This document shows, one piece after another, positions 25,832 through 35,167 of a DNA stretch of 64,000 nt. A program made the translations under genes and the position numbers. Position 1 is the stretch's first letter. Every line of letters starts with the position of its first letter. A model generated the notes under the pieces. It saw only the letters and a program-made list of their open reading frames with translations, was not told where the DNA came from and made no database searches. The stretch is from assembly GCA_003221515.1 (NCBI GenBank), contig QHSI01000112.1:1-64000 (forward strand), given 5' to 3'. The DNA is from Candidatus Rokuibacteriota bacterium. GTDB lineage: Bacteria > Methylomirabilota > Methylomirabilia > Rokubacteriales > CSP1-6.

Positions 25832-27336
25832 CGCGACTGGCCCGGCCACTCGAGCTGGTGGCCGGCGTGGTGACCGCGGTTCTGATCGCCGTGTTCGCGA
25901 CCGGCGGCTGGACCGTCGGCGGTGTCCCGCTCACGCGCGCCGAGGATCTGGTGGTGGTCCTCGCGGCGCTCATCGCGCTGCGAGGGCTGGTCGCGCCGCT
26001 GGCCGTCCCCACGGTCCCGCCGTTGCGCGCGGCCGTCGTCGGGGCGGTCGTCTACGCCGTGGCGATGGGATTCATCGTCGTCTCGCGCCATCTCACCCTG
26101 AAGACCCACGCCCTCGACCTCGGCTACTACGTCCAGGTCGTCTGGAGCATCGCGGCGGGCTACGGGCCGTACGTCACGCTCCCGCCGATGCACGCGTGGG
26201 GCGATCATCTCTCGCCGGTGTTCTATCCGCTGGCGCCGCTGGGCTGGCTGGTACCCGGTGCCGCCGCGCTGCTCCTGGCGCAAACGCTCATCCTCGCCGC
26301 CGGCGGCTTCGCGGTGCTCGGCTACGCGCGGCGCCGCCTCGGGGCGACTCCGGTCGCCGGCGGCCTCGCGCTGCTCCTGCTGGTCAATCCGTCGCTCCAC
26401 GGGATCAACATCCGCGACATCCACCCACAGGCCTTCGCGATTCCGCTGCTGATCGCCGCTGCGCTCGCGTTCGACGCCGAGCGGTACTGGTGGAGCGGCG
26501 CGGCACTGGTGGCGACGCTCGCGTGCCGCGAAGACGCCGCGATCGCCGTCGTCGGTTTCGGGATATGGCTCGCGGTCGCGAGGGGCCGCTGGCGGCTCGG
26601 CGTGGGCGTGGCCGTCGCGAGCGTCCTCCTGTTGGCGCTGGATCTGAAGTACGTCATGCCCTACTTCCGGGGCGAGCCGTACCCACACCTGCACCGCTAC
26701 GCGCATCTGGGATCGTCGCTGGGCGACATCCTCCTGAGCCTAATTCTGAAACCGTGGCGCTGGATCGGCGCCGTGCTGAGTCTCGACAAGCTGGTATACC
26801 TTCTCGCGTTGCTGCTCCCTCTCGGTGGGCTCCCGCTGCTCGGCCCCCGCGCGCTCGTCGCGGCGCTGCCCCCGCTCGCCGTGAACCTCCTGAGCTTCGA
26901 TCACGCGCTCTTTCACTACCGCTCGCAGTATCAGGCCTTCGTCCTGCCGTTCCTGATGCTGGCGGCCGTCGACGGCTACGCGCGGCTCCGCGCGCACCGC
27001 AAGGCCGGCACTGTTCTGCTGCTGGCGTTCCTGGCGAGCGCGGGGCTCACGGCGCGCACCGCCAACGATCTGATGGTGACGCGCTGGCGACTCGGCCCGG
27101 AGCAGCAAGCGGCGCGCGAGCTGATGCAACGCATTCCCGACGGCGTGCCGGCGAGCGTCAACGAGCGCCTCGTGCCCCATCTGGCGACGCGGCGCGAAAT
27201 TTTCGTCTACCCGACTGGCGCTGCGCGCAGCGACTACGTCCTCGAGCACGAATCGGTGCTCTCCGCGTTTCCGGCTGCTGGCTATCGCGAGATCGGGCGG
27301 TCCGGCGGGTGGATCTTGCTGCAGCGATCCACCTAG
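25828..27336 (+). CDS. DUF2079 multi-pass membrane protein, probable GT-C-type transferase
   Basis: 502 residues starting at TTG 25828 inside the GT2 stop. About ten membrane segments precede a soluble C-terminal tail of about 100 residues. DUF2079 features are THALDLGYYVQVVWSIAAG and the loop AWGDHLSPVFYPLAPLGWL. The family is related to polyprenyl-phosphate-dependent glycosyltransferases, but no member's reaction is certain to me. The tail (residues after about 420) resembles the lumenal domains of such enzymes. It is the last gene of the cluster; an inverted repeat begins 4 bp after the stop. Confidence 0.82.
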   Translation: MTRLARPLELVAGVVTAVLIAVFATGGWTVGGVPLTRAEDLVVVLAALIALRGLVAPLAVPTVPPLRAAVVGAVVYAVAMGFIVVSRHLTLKTHALDLGYYVQVVWSIAAGYGPYVTLPPMHAWGDHLSPVFYPLAPLGWLVPGAAALLLAQTLILAAGGFAVLGYARRRLGATPVAGGLALLLLVNPSLHGINIRDIHPQAFAIPLLIAAALAFDAERYWWSGAALVATLACREDAAIAVVGFGIWLAVARGRWRLGVGVAVASVLLLALDLKYVMPYFRGEPYPHLHRYAHLGSSLGDILLSLILKPWRWIGAVLSLDKLVYLLALLLPLGGLPLLGPRALVAALPPLAVNLLSFDHALFHYRSQYQAFVLPFLMLAAVDGYARLRAHRKAGTVLLLAFLASAGLTARTANDLMVTRWRLGPEQQAARELMQRIPDGVPASVNERLVPHLATRREIFVYPTGAARSDYVLEHESVLSAFPAAGYREIGRSGGWILLQRST

Positions 27337-27340
27337 CGGC

Positions 27341-27505
27341 GGCGGCCAGCGCGAGAGCGGGGGGCGGGAGGGGTCGCGTGACCACGTGGCACGCGTCCGC
27401 TGCTCCGCGGTGGCTGGGCTCCATCTGGGCGCGCGGTGATCCGTCGCCGCTTGCCGGGAACGGGTCCCGCCGACCCCTCCCGCCCCCGCTCTCGCGCTGG
27501 CCGCC
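27341..27505. repeat. 165-bp element bounded by a 36-bp near-perfect inverted repeat
   Basis: The left arm 27341-27376 is the reverse complement of 27471-27505 with a single one-base indel, so 35 of 36 positions pair. The 94-bp interior can fold into several small hairpins: around the palindrome CCACGTGG (27382-27389); CCGC/GCGG (27398-27411); GCGGTGA/TCGCCGC with loop TCCG (27433-27450); and CGGGA/TCCCG (27455-27469). No ORF and no flanking target-site duplication are visible. It sits in the 285-bp gap between two convergent genes. It may be a MITE-like element, a structured RNA or an elaborate terminator. From 27506 to 27621 I see nothing else. Confidence 0.75.
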
Positions 27506-27621
27506 GTCTCCCACGCAGGCGTAGGCCCGACGGTGACGGCTCGTCGTCATCCTCGACACGAGTTGTCGCGCCGCGCTCGGCGCTGAGCGCGTGGGTGCGC
27601 CGCCTTGCGGGCGGAGGCGGG

Positions 27622-28464
27622 TTAGGTGAGGGAGCGGAGGAGGTAGGTGGGATGGAGGCGCGCGGGGGCGGCGGCGGTGAGAGAGGGGGTGTTGATTCCG
27701 GTGTCGACGAGGACGGCGTCGAGGCCGAAGTCGTGCGCGCCGCCGATGTCGGCTTCGAGCTGGTCGCCGACCATGACCATGTTGCGCGTGCCCGCGCGGC
27801 GGAGCGCTTCGGCGAAGATCGCGGCGTGCGGCTTGCCAAGCCGCGTGAAGCGCAGGTCGCTCCGGTGCGGGTACCGCAGTCGCAGTGCCGCCTCGAAGAC
27901 CAGCGCGATGCTTCCGGCCGCGATGCCGAAGCCGTCCGGGGCGGGATAGATGAGGTCGGGGTTGGGCAACACGAGGTGGATGGCGTGTTGGCGGTCGATC
28001 GCGCGGAACAGTCCGCTGAGCGCCTGGTCGACGGTCTCGAGGAACGGATAGCCGAACTCGTCGGCGACCACCAGCACGTCGAACGATTCCCGAGGACCGA
28101 CGATCGCTCCGCCGGCGCCGCTGACGTAGCGCCGGCTGTCCTCGGTGCCGAGCACGACGCAGCGCGCGCCGGCCAGGTGATGCGCGGCGAAGTGGCGCTC
28201 GAGCAGGAGTCCCGAGGTGATGATGCGCTCGGCGTCGATCGCCAGCCCGTAGCCCTGATAGCGGGCGGCCGCGGTGGCTGGCAGCTTCGACGCGTCGTTG
28301 GTCAGGATGTAATAGGGCTTGGCCGCGGTGTTGAGCCGGTCGACGAGCTCGGCGGCGCCCGGCAGCGCGCCCGCGCTGTGGACGAGCACGCCGTACGCGT
28401 CGAAGAGCAGCACGTCGTAGCGACGCAGCAGCGCGGTGACGTCGGTCTCCGGGACGGCGGTCAC
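27622..28464 (-). CDS. HAD-superfamily hydrolase, NagD-like (IIA)
   Basis: 280 residues, GTG start. Motif I is LLFDAYGVLVHS (Asp22 nucleophile), with Tyr24 where phosphatases normally have the second Asp. The IIA-type follow-up YILTNDASKLP, Lys in RLGKPHAAIF and the acidic motif MVGDQLEADIGGA complete the site. The family mostly hydrolyses small phosphate esters; the Asp-to-Tyr change is known from haloacid dehalogenases. It is the last gene of a three-gene minus-strand set, 22 bp after the SnoaL-like gene. Confidence 0.85.
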   Translation of the reverse strand: MTAVPETDVTALLRRYDVLLFDAYGVLVHSAGALPGAAELVDRLNTAAKPYYILTNDASKLPATAAARYQGYGLAIDAERIITSGLLLERHFAAHHLAGARCVVLGTEDSRRYVSGAGGAIVGPRESFDVLVVADEFGYPFLETVDQALSGLFRAIDRQHAIHLVLPNPDLIYPAPDGFGIAAGSIALVFEAALRLRYPHRSDLRFTRLGKPHAAIFAEALRRAGTRNMVMVGDQLEADIGGAHDFGLDAVLVDTGINTPSLTAAAPARLHPTYLLRSLT

Positions 28465-28486
28465 GACGCCCGGCCCGGCGCGGCCC

Positions 28487-28909
28487 TCAGTTCAACGTCT
28501 CCGGCGCGTCGTCGGCGGGCCGCCGGCTCAGCACGTGCGAGGCGTGATGGTGGACCATCCGCCATCCGTCGGCGCCACGCTCGAACACGTTCGTGGCGAG
28601 CACCGAGGTGACGGCGAGCCGGCCCTGAACCTCCGAGAAGATGTTCTCGGTGCACGTCACCCACGCGAGATCGCCGCCGGCGGCGGCGCGCACGTCGGAC
28701 AGCGTGAACCGCATCTCCGCGGTGTTCTCGAAGATCGCCGCCCACGAGGCCCGGACCGCTTCCCACCCGATCAGGATCGGCCAGCCCGGATGCACGCATT
28801 TCACGTGCGGGCCGTGAGACCACACCAGATCCATCCGCGCGAGGTCGAGCGTCTCGAACGCCTGATAGAAGCGCGCGTTCGCTTGCTCGATCTCGTCGAG
28901 GTCACTCAT
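28487..28909 (-). CDS. SnoaL/NTF2-fold protein
   Basis: 140 residues with the cone-shaped NTF2-like fold: a first helix (IEQANARFYQAFETLDLARM), then HPGWPILIGWEAVRASWAAIF and a C-terminal WRMVHHHASHV strand. The family includes ketosteroid isomerases, polyketide cyclases and stress-related proteins. The histidine-rich HHHASH could bind metal. It is coupled to the upstream Rieske gene by ATGA. No specific function can be assigned. Confidence 0.82.
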   Translation of the reverse strand: MSDLDEIEQANARFYQAFETLDLARMDLVWSHGPHVKCVHPGWPILIGWEAVRASWAAIFENTAEMRFTLSDVRAAAGGDLAWVTCTENIFSEVQGRLAVTSVLATNVFERGADGWRMVHHHASHVLSRRPADDAPETLN

Positions 28910-29268
28910 CAGGGAGGCGACGAAGCGGGCAGGCGGACGACCAGCGTGTCACCGTCGAGGGTCAGCGGGAGCGCGGTCAGCCGGTCGCCGACGCACGGGC
29001 CGGCGGTGCAGAGGCCGGACACCGGCTCGTAGAGGGCGCCGTGGGTCGAGCAGATCAACGCGCGCCCGTCCTCGGTGTAGAACTCGTTCGGCCACAGGTC
29101 GAGCGGGGTGCCGACGTGCGGGCAGCTATTGACGTACGCGCGATAGTGACCCTCATGGTTGACGACGAAGCCGTGGACGGTGCGCCCGGCGCGCTGCAGT
29201 CGAAACGTCGCGGTGCGACCGGGCGGCACCGTCGCCGCAACGCAGCGCCACTCGTCGGAGCCCGCCAT
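28909..29268 (-). CDS. Rieske [2Fe-2S] ferredoxin-like protein
   Basis: 119-residue soluble Rieske domain. The cluster ligands are in SCPHVGTPL (Cys49, His51) and CSTHGALYEP (Cys73, His76), with the spacing of stand-alone Rieske ferredoxins. It would pass electrons to a partner oxygenase or reductase, none of which is in the window. It is the first gene of the Rieske-SnoaL-HAD operon and lies 24 bp from the divergent ABC ATPase gene. Confidence 0.9.
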   Translation of the reverse strand: MAGSDEWRCVAATVPPGRTATFRLQRAGRTVHGFVVNHEGHYRAYVNSCPHVGTPLDLWPNEFYTEDGRALICSTHGALYEPVSGLCTAGPCVGDRLTALPLTLDGDTLVVRLPASSPP

Positions 29269-29275
29269 GCCCGGA

Positions 29276-29284
29276 TGGTATCAT
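29276..29284 (+). promoter_or_regulatory. Extended -10 promoter of the ABC-2 exporter operon
   Basis: TGGTATCAT, with the hexamer 29279-29284 ending 8 nt before ATG 29293. The transcript would be leaderless or have a leader of 1-2 nt. Confidence 0.5.
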
Positions 29285-29292
29285 CCACCCGT

Positions 29293-30228
29293 ATGCTCGC
29301 GATCGATGCGCGTGACGTCGAGAAGACTTTCCGCTCCGGCTGGTTCGGCCGTCGCGAGACCCCGGCGCTGCGCGGAGTCTCGCTGACCGTCGAGCGCGGT
29401 TCCATCGTCGGCGTCCTCGGGCCGAACGGCGCGGGGAAGACCACGCTGCTCTCGATTCTCGCGACGCTCCTGACGCCCGATCGCGGCCGGGTGCTGGTCC
29501 TGGGGCACGACGTCGTCCGCGAGGCGGGCGTGCTGCGGCGCCGGCTCAACATGGCGAGCGGCCGGCCGTCGTTCTTGTGGAGCCTGCGGGTCGGCGAGAT
29601 CATCGCGTTCTACGGGCGGCTCTACGGTCTGAGCGGCGCTCGCCTGCGCCGGCGTGTCGACACGCTGATCGAGCTGTGCGAGCTCGGGTCGTACCGCCGC
29701 GTGCCGTACTCCGACCTGTCGACCGGTCTGAAGCAGCGGGTGGCGCTCGCCAAGTCACTGGTGAACGACCCCGAGCTCCTCTTCCTCGACGAGCCGACGC
29801 TCGGTCTCGACCCGGACGTCTCCGTGCGCGTGCGTGAGCACATCGCGCGGCTCCGTCGCGAGCAGGGCATCACCATCGTCCTCACGACCCACTACATGCG
29901 CGAGGCGGACGAGCTCTGCGACGAGATCGCCTTCATCAAGGCGGGTCGGATCCTCTCGCGGGGCACACCCGGCGAGCTGAAGCGACAGATCCGCCTGGGC
30001 GAGGTGATCGCGCTCCGTCTGGATCCGCCTGCCGTGACGTGGCTCGCCGAGGCGCCGGGCGTCCTCCGCTGCGTCGAAGCCGACGGCTGGGTCGAGTGCA
30101 CGGTGGACGAGGCCGAGAAGCGGCTGCCGGAGCTGCTGCGCGCGCTCCACAACGACGGGGTCGTCATCCGGAACGTGCAGGTGCGCGAGCCCGAGCTCGA
30201 GGAGGTCTTCGTTGAGCTGGCGAAATGA
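29293..30228 (+). CDS. ABC-2 type exporter ATP-binding protein
   Basis: 311-residue ATPase. Walker A is LGPNGAGKTTLL, the signature is YSDLSTGLKQRVALAKSL (LSTG variant), Walker B is LLFLDEPTLGLDPD, and the switch histidine lies in LTTHYMREADELCDE. A C-terminal extension of about 80 residues is typical of drug/polysaccharide ABC-2 ATPases. ATG 29293 is preferred because the -10 box lies just before it. It overlaps its permease gene by 17 bp. Cargo is unknown. Confidence 0.92.
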   Translation: MLAIDARDVEKTFRSGWFGRRETPALRGVSLTVERGSIVGVLGPNGAGKTTLLSILATLLTPDRGRVLVLGHDVVREAGVLRRRLNMASGRPSFLWSLRVGEIIAFYGRLYGLSGARLRRRVDTLIELCELGSYRRVPYSDLSTGLKQRVALAKSLVNDPELLFLDEPTLGLDPDVSVRVREHIARLRREQGITIVLTTHYMREADELCDEIAFIKAGRILSRGTPGELKRQIRLGEVIALRLDPPAVTWLAEAPGVLRCVEADGWVECTVDEAEKRLPELLRALHNDGVVIRNVQVREPELEEVFVELAK

Positions 30229-31006
30229 GCTCCTCGCCGTCTGGGCGGTGACGCTCCGGAACGCCCTGATGGGCGCGCGCAACGTGTTCTTCTTCTTCGA
30301 GCTCCTGTTCTGGCCCGTCGTCGGCGTCCTCTCCATCGGCTTGATGTCGCGCTTCCTCGAGCTCACGCCGGCGCAGGCGTCGTTCGTGCTGGTCGGGACG
30401 ATCGCGCTGTCAGTGATCAACGTGTGCCAGCTCGAGGTCGCCTACGCGGTGCTGCTCGACGTCTGGTCCAAGTCGCTGAAGCACCAGTTCCTGGCGCCGA
30501 TCGGGATTCGCCACCTGACCCTCGGCTCCTGGGTGGTCGGCATGGTCCGCAGCTCCGTCGTGTTCTTGCTGCTGGCCGCGCTGGGCTGGTGGGCGTTCGA
30601 CTTCGAGGTGCTCCGACCCGGTTGGCTTGCGCTCGCGACGTTTCTGCTGGGCTGCTTCCTCACCGCGTGGGTGGTCGGCGTCGCCGTCTGCGCGCTCATC
30701 ACGCTCTTCGGCAACCGCGCCGAGGCGTTCGCGTGGGCGACCGTCAACCTGGTGCTGGTCCTCGCCGGGATCTACTATCCGGTGTCGGTGCTGCCGGGGT
30801 GGATCGCGGCGATCGCCCGGGCCATCCCGTTGACCTACTTCCTCGACGCCTACCGCTCGTACTACGGCTTTCCGTCGGAGTTCGCGGCGCCGGTCGCGAC
30901 CGGGCTCGCGCTGTCGGTGCTGTACGGCGCGCTCGCCCACTGGGCGTTCCTGGCCGCGATCCAGCGCGCCCGGCGCACGGGGCTCCTCCTCAAGATGTCG
31001 GAGTGA
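30212..31006 (+). CDS. ABC-2 type exporter permease
   Basis: 264-residue inner-membrane protein with six hydrophobic segments and the ABC-2 family end [17 protein letters not shown]. The start is TTG 30212, inside the ATPase gene. It forms the membrane half of a two-component exporter with the preceding ATPase. Its stop overlaps the fumC start by GTGA, which is unusual company for a housekeeping enzyme. Confidence 0.9.
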   Translation: MSWRNELLAVWAVTLRNALMGARNVFFFFELLFWPVVGVLSIGLMSRFLELTPAQASFVLVGTIALSVINVCQLEVAYAVLLDVWSKSLKHQFLAPIGIRHLTLGSWVVGMVRSSVVFLLLAALGWWAFDFEVLRPGWLALATFLLGCFLTAWVVGVAVCALITLFGNRAEAFAWATVNLVLVLAGIYYPVSVLPGWIAAIARAIPLTYFLDAYRSYYGFPSEFAAPVATGLALSVLYGALAHWAFLAAIQRARRTGLLLKMSE

Positions 31007-32406
31007 CGGACCCGCCGTTCGCGACGCGCACCGAGCGGGACAGCATGGGTCCCATCGACGTGCGCGCCGATCGCTACTGGGGGGCCCAGACCGAGCGTTC
31101 GCTGCATCACTTCGCGATCGGCGGCGATCGAATCCCGCTCCCGGTGATCCGGGCGCTCGGCCTCGTGAAGAAGGCGTCGGCGCAGGTCAACCAGGACCTG
31201 GGGCTCCTGGACGCCCGCCGCGCCGAGCTGATCGTCGGCGCCGCCGACGAGGTCGTCGCCGGCAAGCTCGACGAGCACTTCCCGCTCTCGGTCTGGCAGA
31301 CCGGCTCAGGCACCCAGACCAACATGAACGTGAACGAGGTGATCGCGAACCGCGCGATCGAGCTCGCCGGCGCCAAGCTCGGCAGCAAGGCCCCGATCCA
31401 TCCCAACGACCACGTCAACATGTCCCAGTCGTCCAACGACGCGTTCCCGACCGCGATGCACGTCGCGGCCGCGCTCGAGATCACCGAGCGGCTCTTGCCG
31501 AGCCTGCGGGCGCTGCGCGACGCGCTGGCCGTCAAGGCGCGCGAGTTCGCCGACATCGTGAAGATCGGGCGGACGCATCTTCAAGACGCCGTGCCGCTGA
31601 CGCTCGGCCAGGAGTTCTCCGGCTACGCCGCCCAGCTCGACGCCGGGATCGCGCGGATCGAGGCGACGCTGCCCGGCCTGCTGGCCCTCGCGATCGGCGG
31701 CACCGCGGTCGGCACCGGACTGAACGCGCCCGCGGGCTTCGGCGACGCCGTCGCGCGCCGGCTCGCCGCGCTCACCGGCCTGCCGTTCACCTCGGCCGCC
31801 AACAAGTTCGCGGCGCTGGCCGCCCACGACGACCTGGTGATGGCGAGCGGCGCCCTCCGCACGCTGGCCGGGGCGCTCATGAAGATCGCCAACGATCTCC
31901 GCTGGCTCGCCTCGGGACCGCGCAGCGGGCTCGGCGAGCTGACACTGCCGGAGAACGAGCCGGGCTCCTCGATCATGCCGGGCAAGGTCAATCCGACTCA
32001 GTGCGAGGCGCTCACGATGGTGGCCGTGGAGGTGATCGGCAACGACACCGCGGTCGCGATCGCCGGCGCGCAGGGCAACTTCGAGCTGAACGTCTTCAAG
32101 CCGCTGATCATCTTCAACGTCCTGCGATCCGTCCACCTGCTCGCCGACGCGTGCGCACGGTTCCGTGAATTCTGCGTGGAGGGCGTCGAGGCGAACCGTG
32201 CGCGGATCGCCGAGCTGGTGGACCGCTCGCTGATGCTGGTGACCGCGCTCGCCCCGCACATCGGCTATGACCGCGCCGCCGCGATCGCCAAGCGGGCGCA
32301 CGCCGAAGGCCTCACGCTGCGCGAGGCCGCCCTGGCCTCCGGTTACGTCACCGCCGAGCAGTACGAGCGCTGGGTGCGGCCTGCGGACATGGTCGGGCCC
32401 GTCTGA
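31003..32406 (+). CDS. fumC: Class II fumarate hydratase FumC
   Basis: 467 residues, the exact length of E. coli FumC. It interconverts fumarate and L-malate in the TCA cycle without an iron-sulfur cluster. The superfamily signature is [11 protein letters not shown]. The substrate loops [13 protein letters not shown] and [14 protein letters not shown] distinguish fumarase from aspartase in context. The GTG start overlaps the exporter permease stop, so it is expressed from the ABC operon promoter or from an internal one not visible. Confidence 0.95.
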   Translation: MTDPPFATRTERDSMGPIDVRADRYWGAQTERSLHHFAIGGDRIPLPVIRALGLVKKASAQVNQDLGLLDARRAELIVGAADEVVAGKLDEHFPLSVWQTGSGTQTNMNVNEVIANRAIELAGAKLGSKAPIHPNDHVNMSQSSNDAFPTAMHVAAALEITERLLPSLRALRDALAVKAREFADIVKIGRTHLQDAVPLTLGQEFSGYAAQLDAGIARIEATLPGLLALAIGGTAVGTGLNAPAGFGDAVARRLAALTGLPFTSAANKFAALAAHDDLVMASGALRTLAGALMKIANDLRWLASGPRSGLGELTLPENEPGSSIMPGKVNPTQCEALTMVAVEVIGNDTAVAIAGAQGNFELNVFKPLIIFNVLRSVHLLADACARFREFCVEGVEANRARIAELVDRSLMLVTALAPHIGYDRAAAIAKRAHAEGLTLREAALASGYVTAEQYERWVRPADMVGPV

Positions 32407-32421
32407 CCTCGTCGGCGTCGC

Positions 32422-33330
32422 TCAGTCGGCGCCGTGCCGCAGAAAATCCACGAGCGAGGCCGCGAGGGCATCGGGTGCTTCTTCCGGGAGAAAGTGGCCA
32501 CATGCGAGCGCATGGCCACGCACGTCGTCGGCCCACCGGCGCCAGACCGTGAGCGGCCCGTCGGCCAACGCTCCTTCCTGGTCTCCCCAGAGGACGAGCA
32601 CCGGGCACGTGATCCGACGATTGGCCGCGCGGTCCTGAGCGTCCAGAGCCCGATCGAGGTGAAAGGCCGCGCGGTAGTCCGCGCACACCGCGGCGATCAT
32701 CGCCGGGCTGAAGGCGCGCACGTAGACCGCGACCGCCTCGGCGGCGATCGCGCCCGGCGTCCCCGACCACGACTCGAGCGTGTGCCTCAGGAAGAACTCG
32801 GCGTTCGGCTCGAGGAGGCGCTCGGGTAACGGGGCCGGTTGGGCCAGGAAGAGCCAGGGATAGTAGTCGAGCGTCGTCGCGGTCGTCATGCGCTCGAACT
32901 GATCGACCGTCGGCACGACGTTGAGCACGACGAGCCGCTCGACCCGCGCCGGGTGATCGAGCGCCATCCGATAGGCGACTCGCGCGCCCCGGTCGTGCCC
33001 CACGACCGCGAATCGATCGAAGCCCAGATGCTCCATCAACGCGATGAGCTCGCTGGCCATCTCGCGCTTGCTGTAGCCCTCGCCTCGCGGTCCGCCGGGC
33101 GGTGCGACCGTGTCCCCGTAGCCGCGGAGATCCGGCGCGACGACCGTGTGAGTGCTGGCGAGCTGCGGCGCGACCTTTCGCCAGCAGTAGTGCGTCTGGG
33201 GAAAGCCGTGCAGGAGCAGTAGCGGTGACCCCGCGCCGCCTAGCACCAAGTGGTAGCTCACGTCGCCGACGCTGACCTGCCGAGGCTCGAGCCGACCGCG
33301 GCTGGCGGCGTCGCCGACGCACTGCCTCAC
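32422..33330 (-). CDS. Haloacetate dehalogenase/epoxide hydrolase-like alpha/beta-hydrolase
   Basis: 302 residues. The nucleophile motif is VVGHDRGARVAYRMALDHP with Asp113, not Ser. The oxyanion region is LLHGFPQTHYCWRKV, and the histidine lies in CGHFLPEEAPD. This combination is characteristic of haloacetate (fluoroacetate) dehalogenases and close epoxide hydrolases. The GTG start at 33330 overlaps the transketolase stop, making it the last gene of the long moeA-tldD operon. The substrate is unproven. Confidence 0.85.
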   Translation of the reverse strand: MRQCVGDAASRGRLEPRQVSVGDVSYHLVLGGAGSPLLLLHGFPQTHYCWRKVAPQLASTHTVVAPDLRGYGDTVAPPGGPRGEGYSKREMASELIALMEHLGFDRFAVVGHDRGARVAYRMALDHPARVERLVVLNVVPTVDQFERMTTATTLDYYPWLFLAQPAPLPERLLEPNAEFFLRHTLESWSGTPGAIAAEAVAVYVRAFSPAMIAAVCADYRAAFHLDRALDAQDRAANRRITCPVLVLWGDQEGALADGPLTVWRRWADDVRGHALACGHFLPEEAPDALAASLVDFLRHGAD

Positions 33331-34253
33331 CGGTTCAGGAACTTCTTGACGCTCGCGGCGATCCCCGCCGGGTCGAGGCCGTGCTTGGCGTAGAGGCCCT
33401 TGGCGTCGCCCGACTCGCCGAAGCCCTGCACGCCGAGTCGCTTGAGGGGCATCGGCAGCACGTCGGCGAGCGTCTCGGCGACTGCGCCGCCCAGCCCGCC
33501 GGCGATCGAGTGGTCCTCGACGGTCACGACGTGGCCGGTCCGGCCGACCGAACGCACCAGCGTCTCGTCGTCGAGCGGCTTGATGCACGCGGCGTTGATC
33601 ACGTCGGCCGTGATCCCGTCCTTCTCGAGCAGCTTCGCGGCCTCGAGGCAGTTGAACACGGTGCCGCCGGTGCCGATCAGCGTCACGTCGTGGCCCCGGC
33701 GGAGCACGAGCCAGCGGCCGAGCTGGAAGCGGTAGTCGGGCGGACAGACGGGCTCGAGGTTCTGGCGCGTCAGCCGGAGATAGAGCGGGCCCTGATGCTC
33801 GACCGCGTGGGCGATGACCTGCCGGGTCTCGAGCTCGTCCGCCGGCTGGATGATGCCGATGTTCGGGAGCGCGCGGATGCAGGCGATGTCCTCGAGCCCC
33901 ATCTGGCTGTAGCCGTCCTCGCCGATCGCGATGCCGGAGTGCGTCCCGACGATCTTCACGTTCGCGTTGGTGTAGGCCACCGAGATCCGGATGGTCTCGA
34001 AGCGGCCCACGACGAAGCACGCGAACGAGCAGGCGAACGGGATCTTGCCGGTGAGCGCCAGGCCGGCGGCGACCCCGACCATGTTCGACTCGGCGATGCC
34101 GAGGTTGAAGGCGCGGCCCGGGAACTTCTTGGCGAAGTTCACGGTCATGGTGGATTTCGACAGGTCGGCGTCGAGGGTGACGATGCGCTCGTCGCGGGCG
34201 CCGAGCTCGAGGAGCGCCTCGCCGAACGCCGCGCGGCTGGCCTTGGCCGGCAT
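33327..34253 (-). CDS. Transketolase, C-terminal subunit
   Basis: 308 residues with the pyrimidine-binding and C-terminal domains of transketolase. Visible are LDADLSKST, the family glutamate in FNLGIAESNMVGVAAGLAL, and THSGIAIGEDGYSQMGLEDI. With the N-terminal subunit upstream it makes a split, thiamine-diphosphate-dependent transketolase for C2-unit transfer in sugar phosphate metabolism. The ATGA overlap ties their synthesis. Split transketolases are common in archaea and some bacteria. Confidence 0.92.
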   Translation of the reverse strand: MPAKASRAAFGEALLELGARDERIVTLDADLSKSTMTVNFAKKFPGRAFNLGIAESNMVGVAAGLALTGKIPFACSFACFVVGRFETIRISVAYTNANVKIVGTHSGIAIGEDGYSQMGLEDIACIRALPNIGIIQPADELETRQVIAHAVEHQGPLYLRLTRQNLEPVCPPDYRFQLGRWLVLRRGHDVTLIGTGGTVFNCLEAAKLLEKDGITADVINAACIKPLDDETLVRSVGRTGHVVTVEDHSIAGGLGGAVAETLADVLPMPLKRLGVQGFGESGDAKGLYAKHGLDPAGIAASVKKFLNR

Positions 34254-35167
34254 CACTTCTTCCCCAGGGTGACGAGCTCGTCCACGATCGCGCGCGTCGC
34301 CGAGTCGGTCTTCAAGTAGTCCTCCCAACCGCCTTCGGTGACCCCGAGGATCTCGCGGATGCCGGCGATGGCCTCCGCCGGCTTCGGCGCCTTGCCGTGC
34401 CACTCGGGGTCGTTCTCCATGAACGAGACGCCCTTGCCCTTGACCGTGTGGGCGACCACGAAGGTCGGCACGCCGCGCGTGGCTTCCGCCTGATCCAGCG
34501 CCTTCGCGATCTGGGGGACATCGTGGCCGTCGATCTCCACCACCGGCCAGCCGAACGACTGCCACTTGGTGAGGACGGGCTCGAGGTCGAGGATCTTCGT
34601 CACGAAGTTGTCGAGCTGGATCTTGTTGTAGTCGAGGATCACCACGAGGTTGTCGAGCGGATGGCCCGGCTGACCCAGCTTCGGCGCCGACATCGCGGCT
34701 TCCCAGACCTGGCCCTCCTGGATCTCCCCATCGCCGAGCACACAATAGACGCGGGCCGCCGAGCCGCTCAGCTTGAGCCCGAGGGCGAGGCCGAGCGAGA
34801 TCGAGAGCCCCTGGCCCAGCGAGCCGGTGGCGGCCTCGATGCCCGGCAGCATGGTCCGGTCCGGATGGCCCTGGAGCGGCGAGCCGAGCTTGCGCAGCGT
34901 GATCAGCTGCTTCTCGGGGAAGTAGCCGGCCTTGGCCAGCACGCTGTAGAGCGCCGGCACCGCGTGGCCCTTGGAGAGCACGACCCGGTCGCGCTCCGGC
35001 CAGTCCGGACGCTTGGGATCGTGCCGCAAGCGCCCGAAGTAGATCGTGGTGAGGATGTCGATCACCGAGAGCGAGCCGCCGGGATGCCCGGAGCCCGCGT
35101 GGGCGAGCATGCGGAGGATTTGAACGCGGCATTCGCGCGCGATCGCTTCGAGACGCACCTCGGCCAT
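34253..35167 (-). CDS. Transketolase, N-terminal (thiamine diphosphate-binding) subunit
   Basis: 304 residues. The ThDP/metal motif is GDGEIQEGQVWEA followed by the Asn-containing DYNKIQLDN. The substrate/cofactor loop HAGSGHPGGSLSVIDIL and SKGHAVPALYSVL carry the conserved histidines. It pairs with the C-terminal subunit encoded next. The start ATG overlaps the TGA of the second tldE gene. Its cofactor matches the complete thiazole pathway at 8.3-11 kb. Confidence 0.93.
   Translation of the reverse strand: MAEVRLEAIARECRVQILRMLAHAGSGHPGGSLSVIDILTTIYFGRLRHDPKRPDWPERDRVVLSKGHAVPALYSVLAKAGYFPEKQLITLRKLGSPLQGHPDRTMLPGIEAATGSLGQGLSISLGLALGLKLSGSAARVYCVLGDGEIQEGQVWEAAMSAPKLGQPGHPLDNLVVILDYNKIQLDNFVTKILDLEPVLTKWQSFGWPVVEIDGHDVPQIAKALDQAEATRGVPTFVVAHTVKGKGVSFMENDPEWHGKAPKPAEAIAGIREILGVTEGGWEDYLKTDSATRAIVDELVTLGKK

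Noticed and set aside
27341-27505. Complete insertion sequence
   Set aside because: There is no transposase ORF and no flanking direct duplication; only the inverted repeat and a short interior are present.
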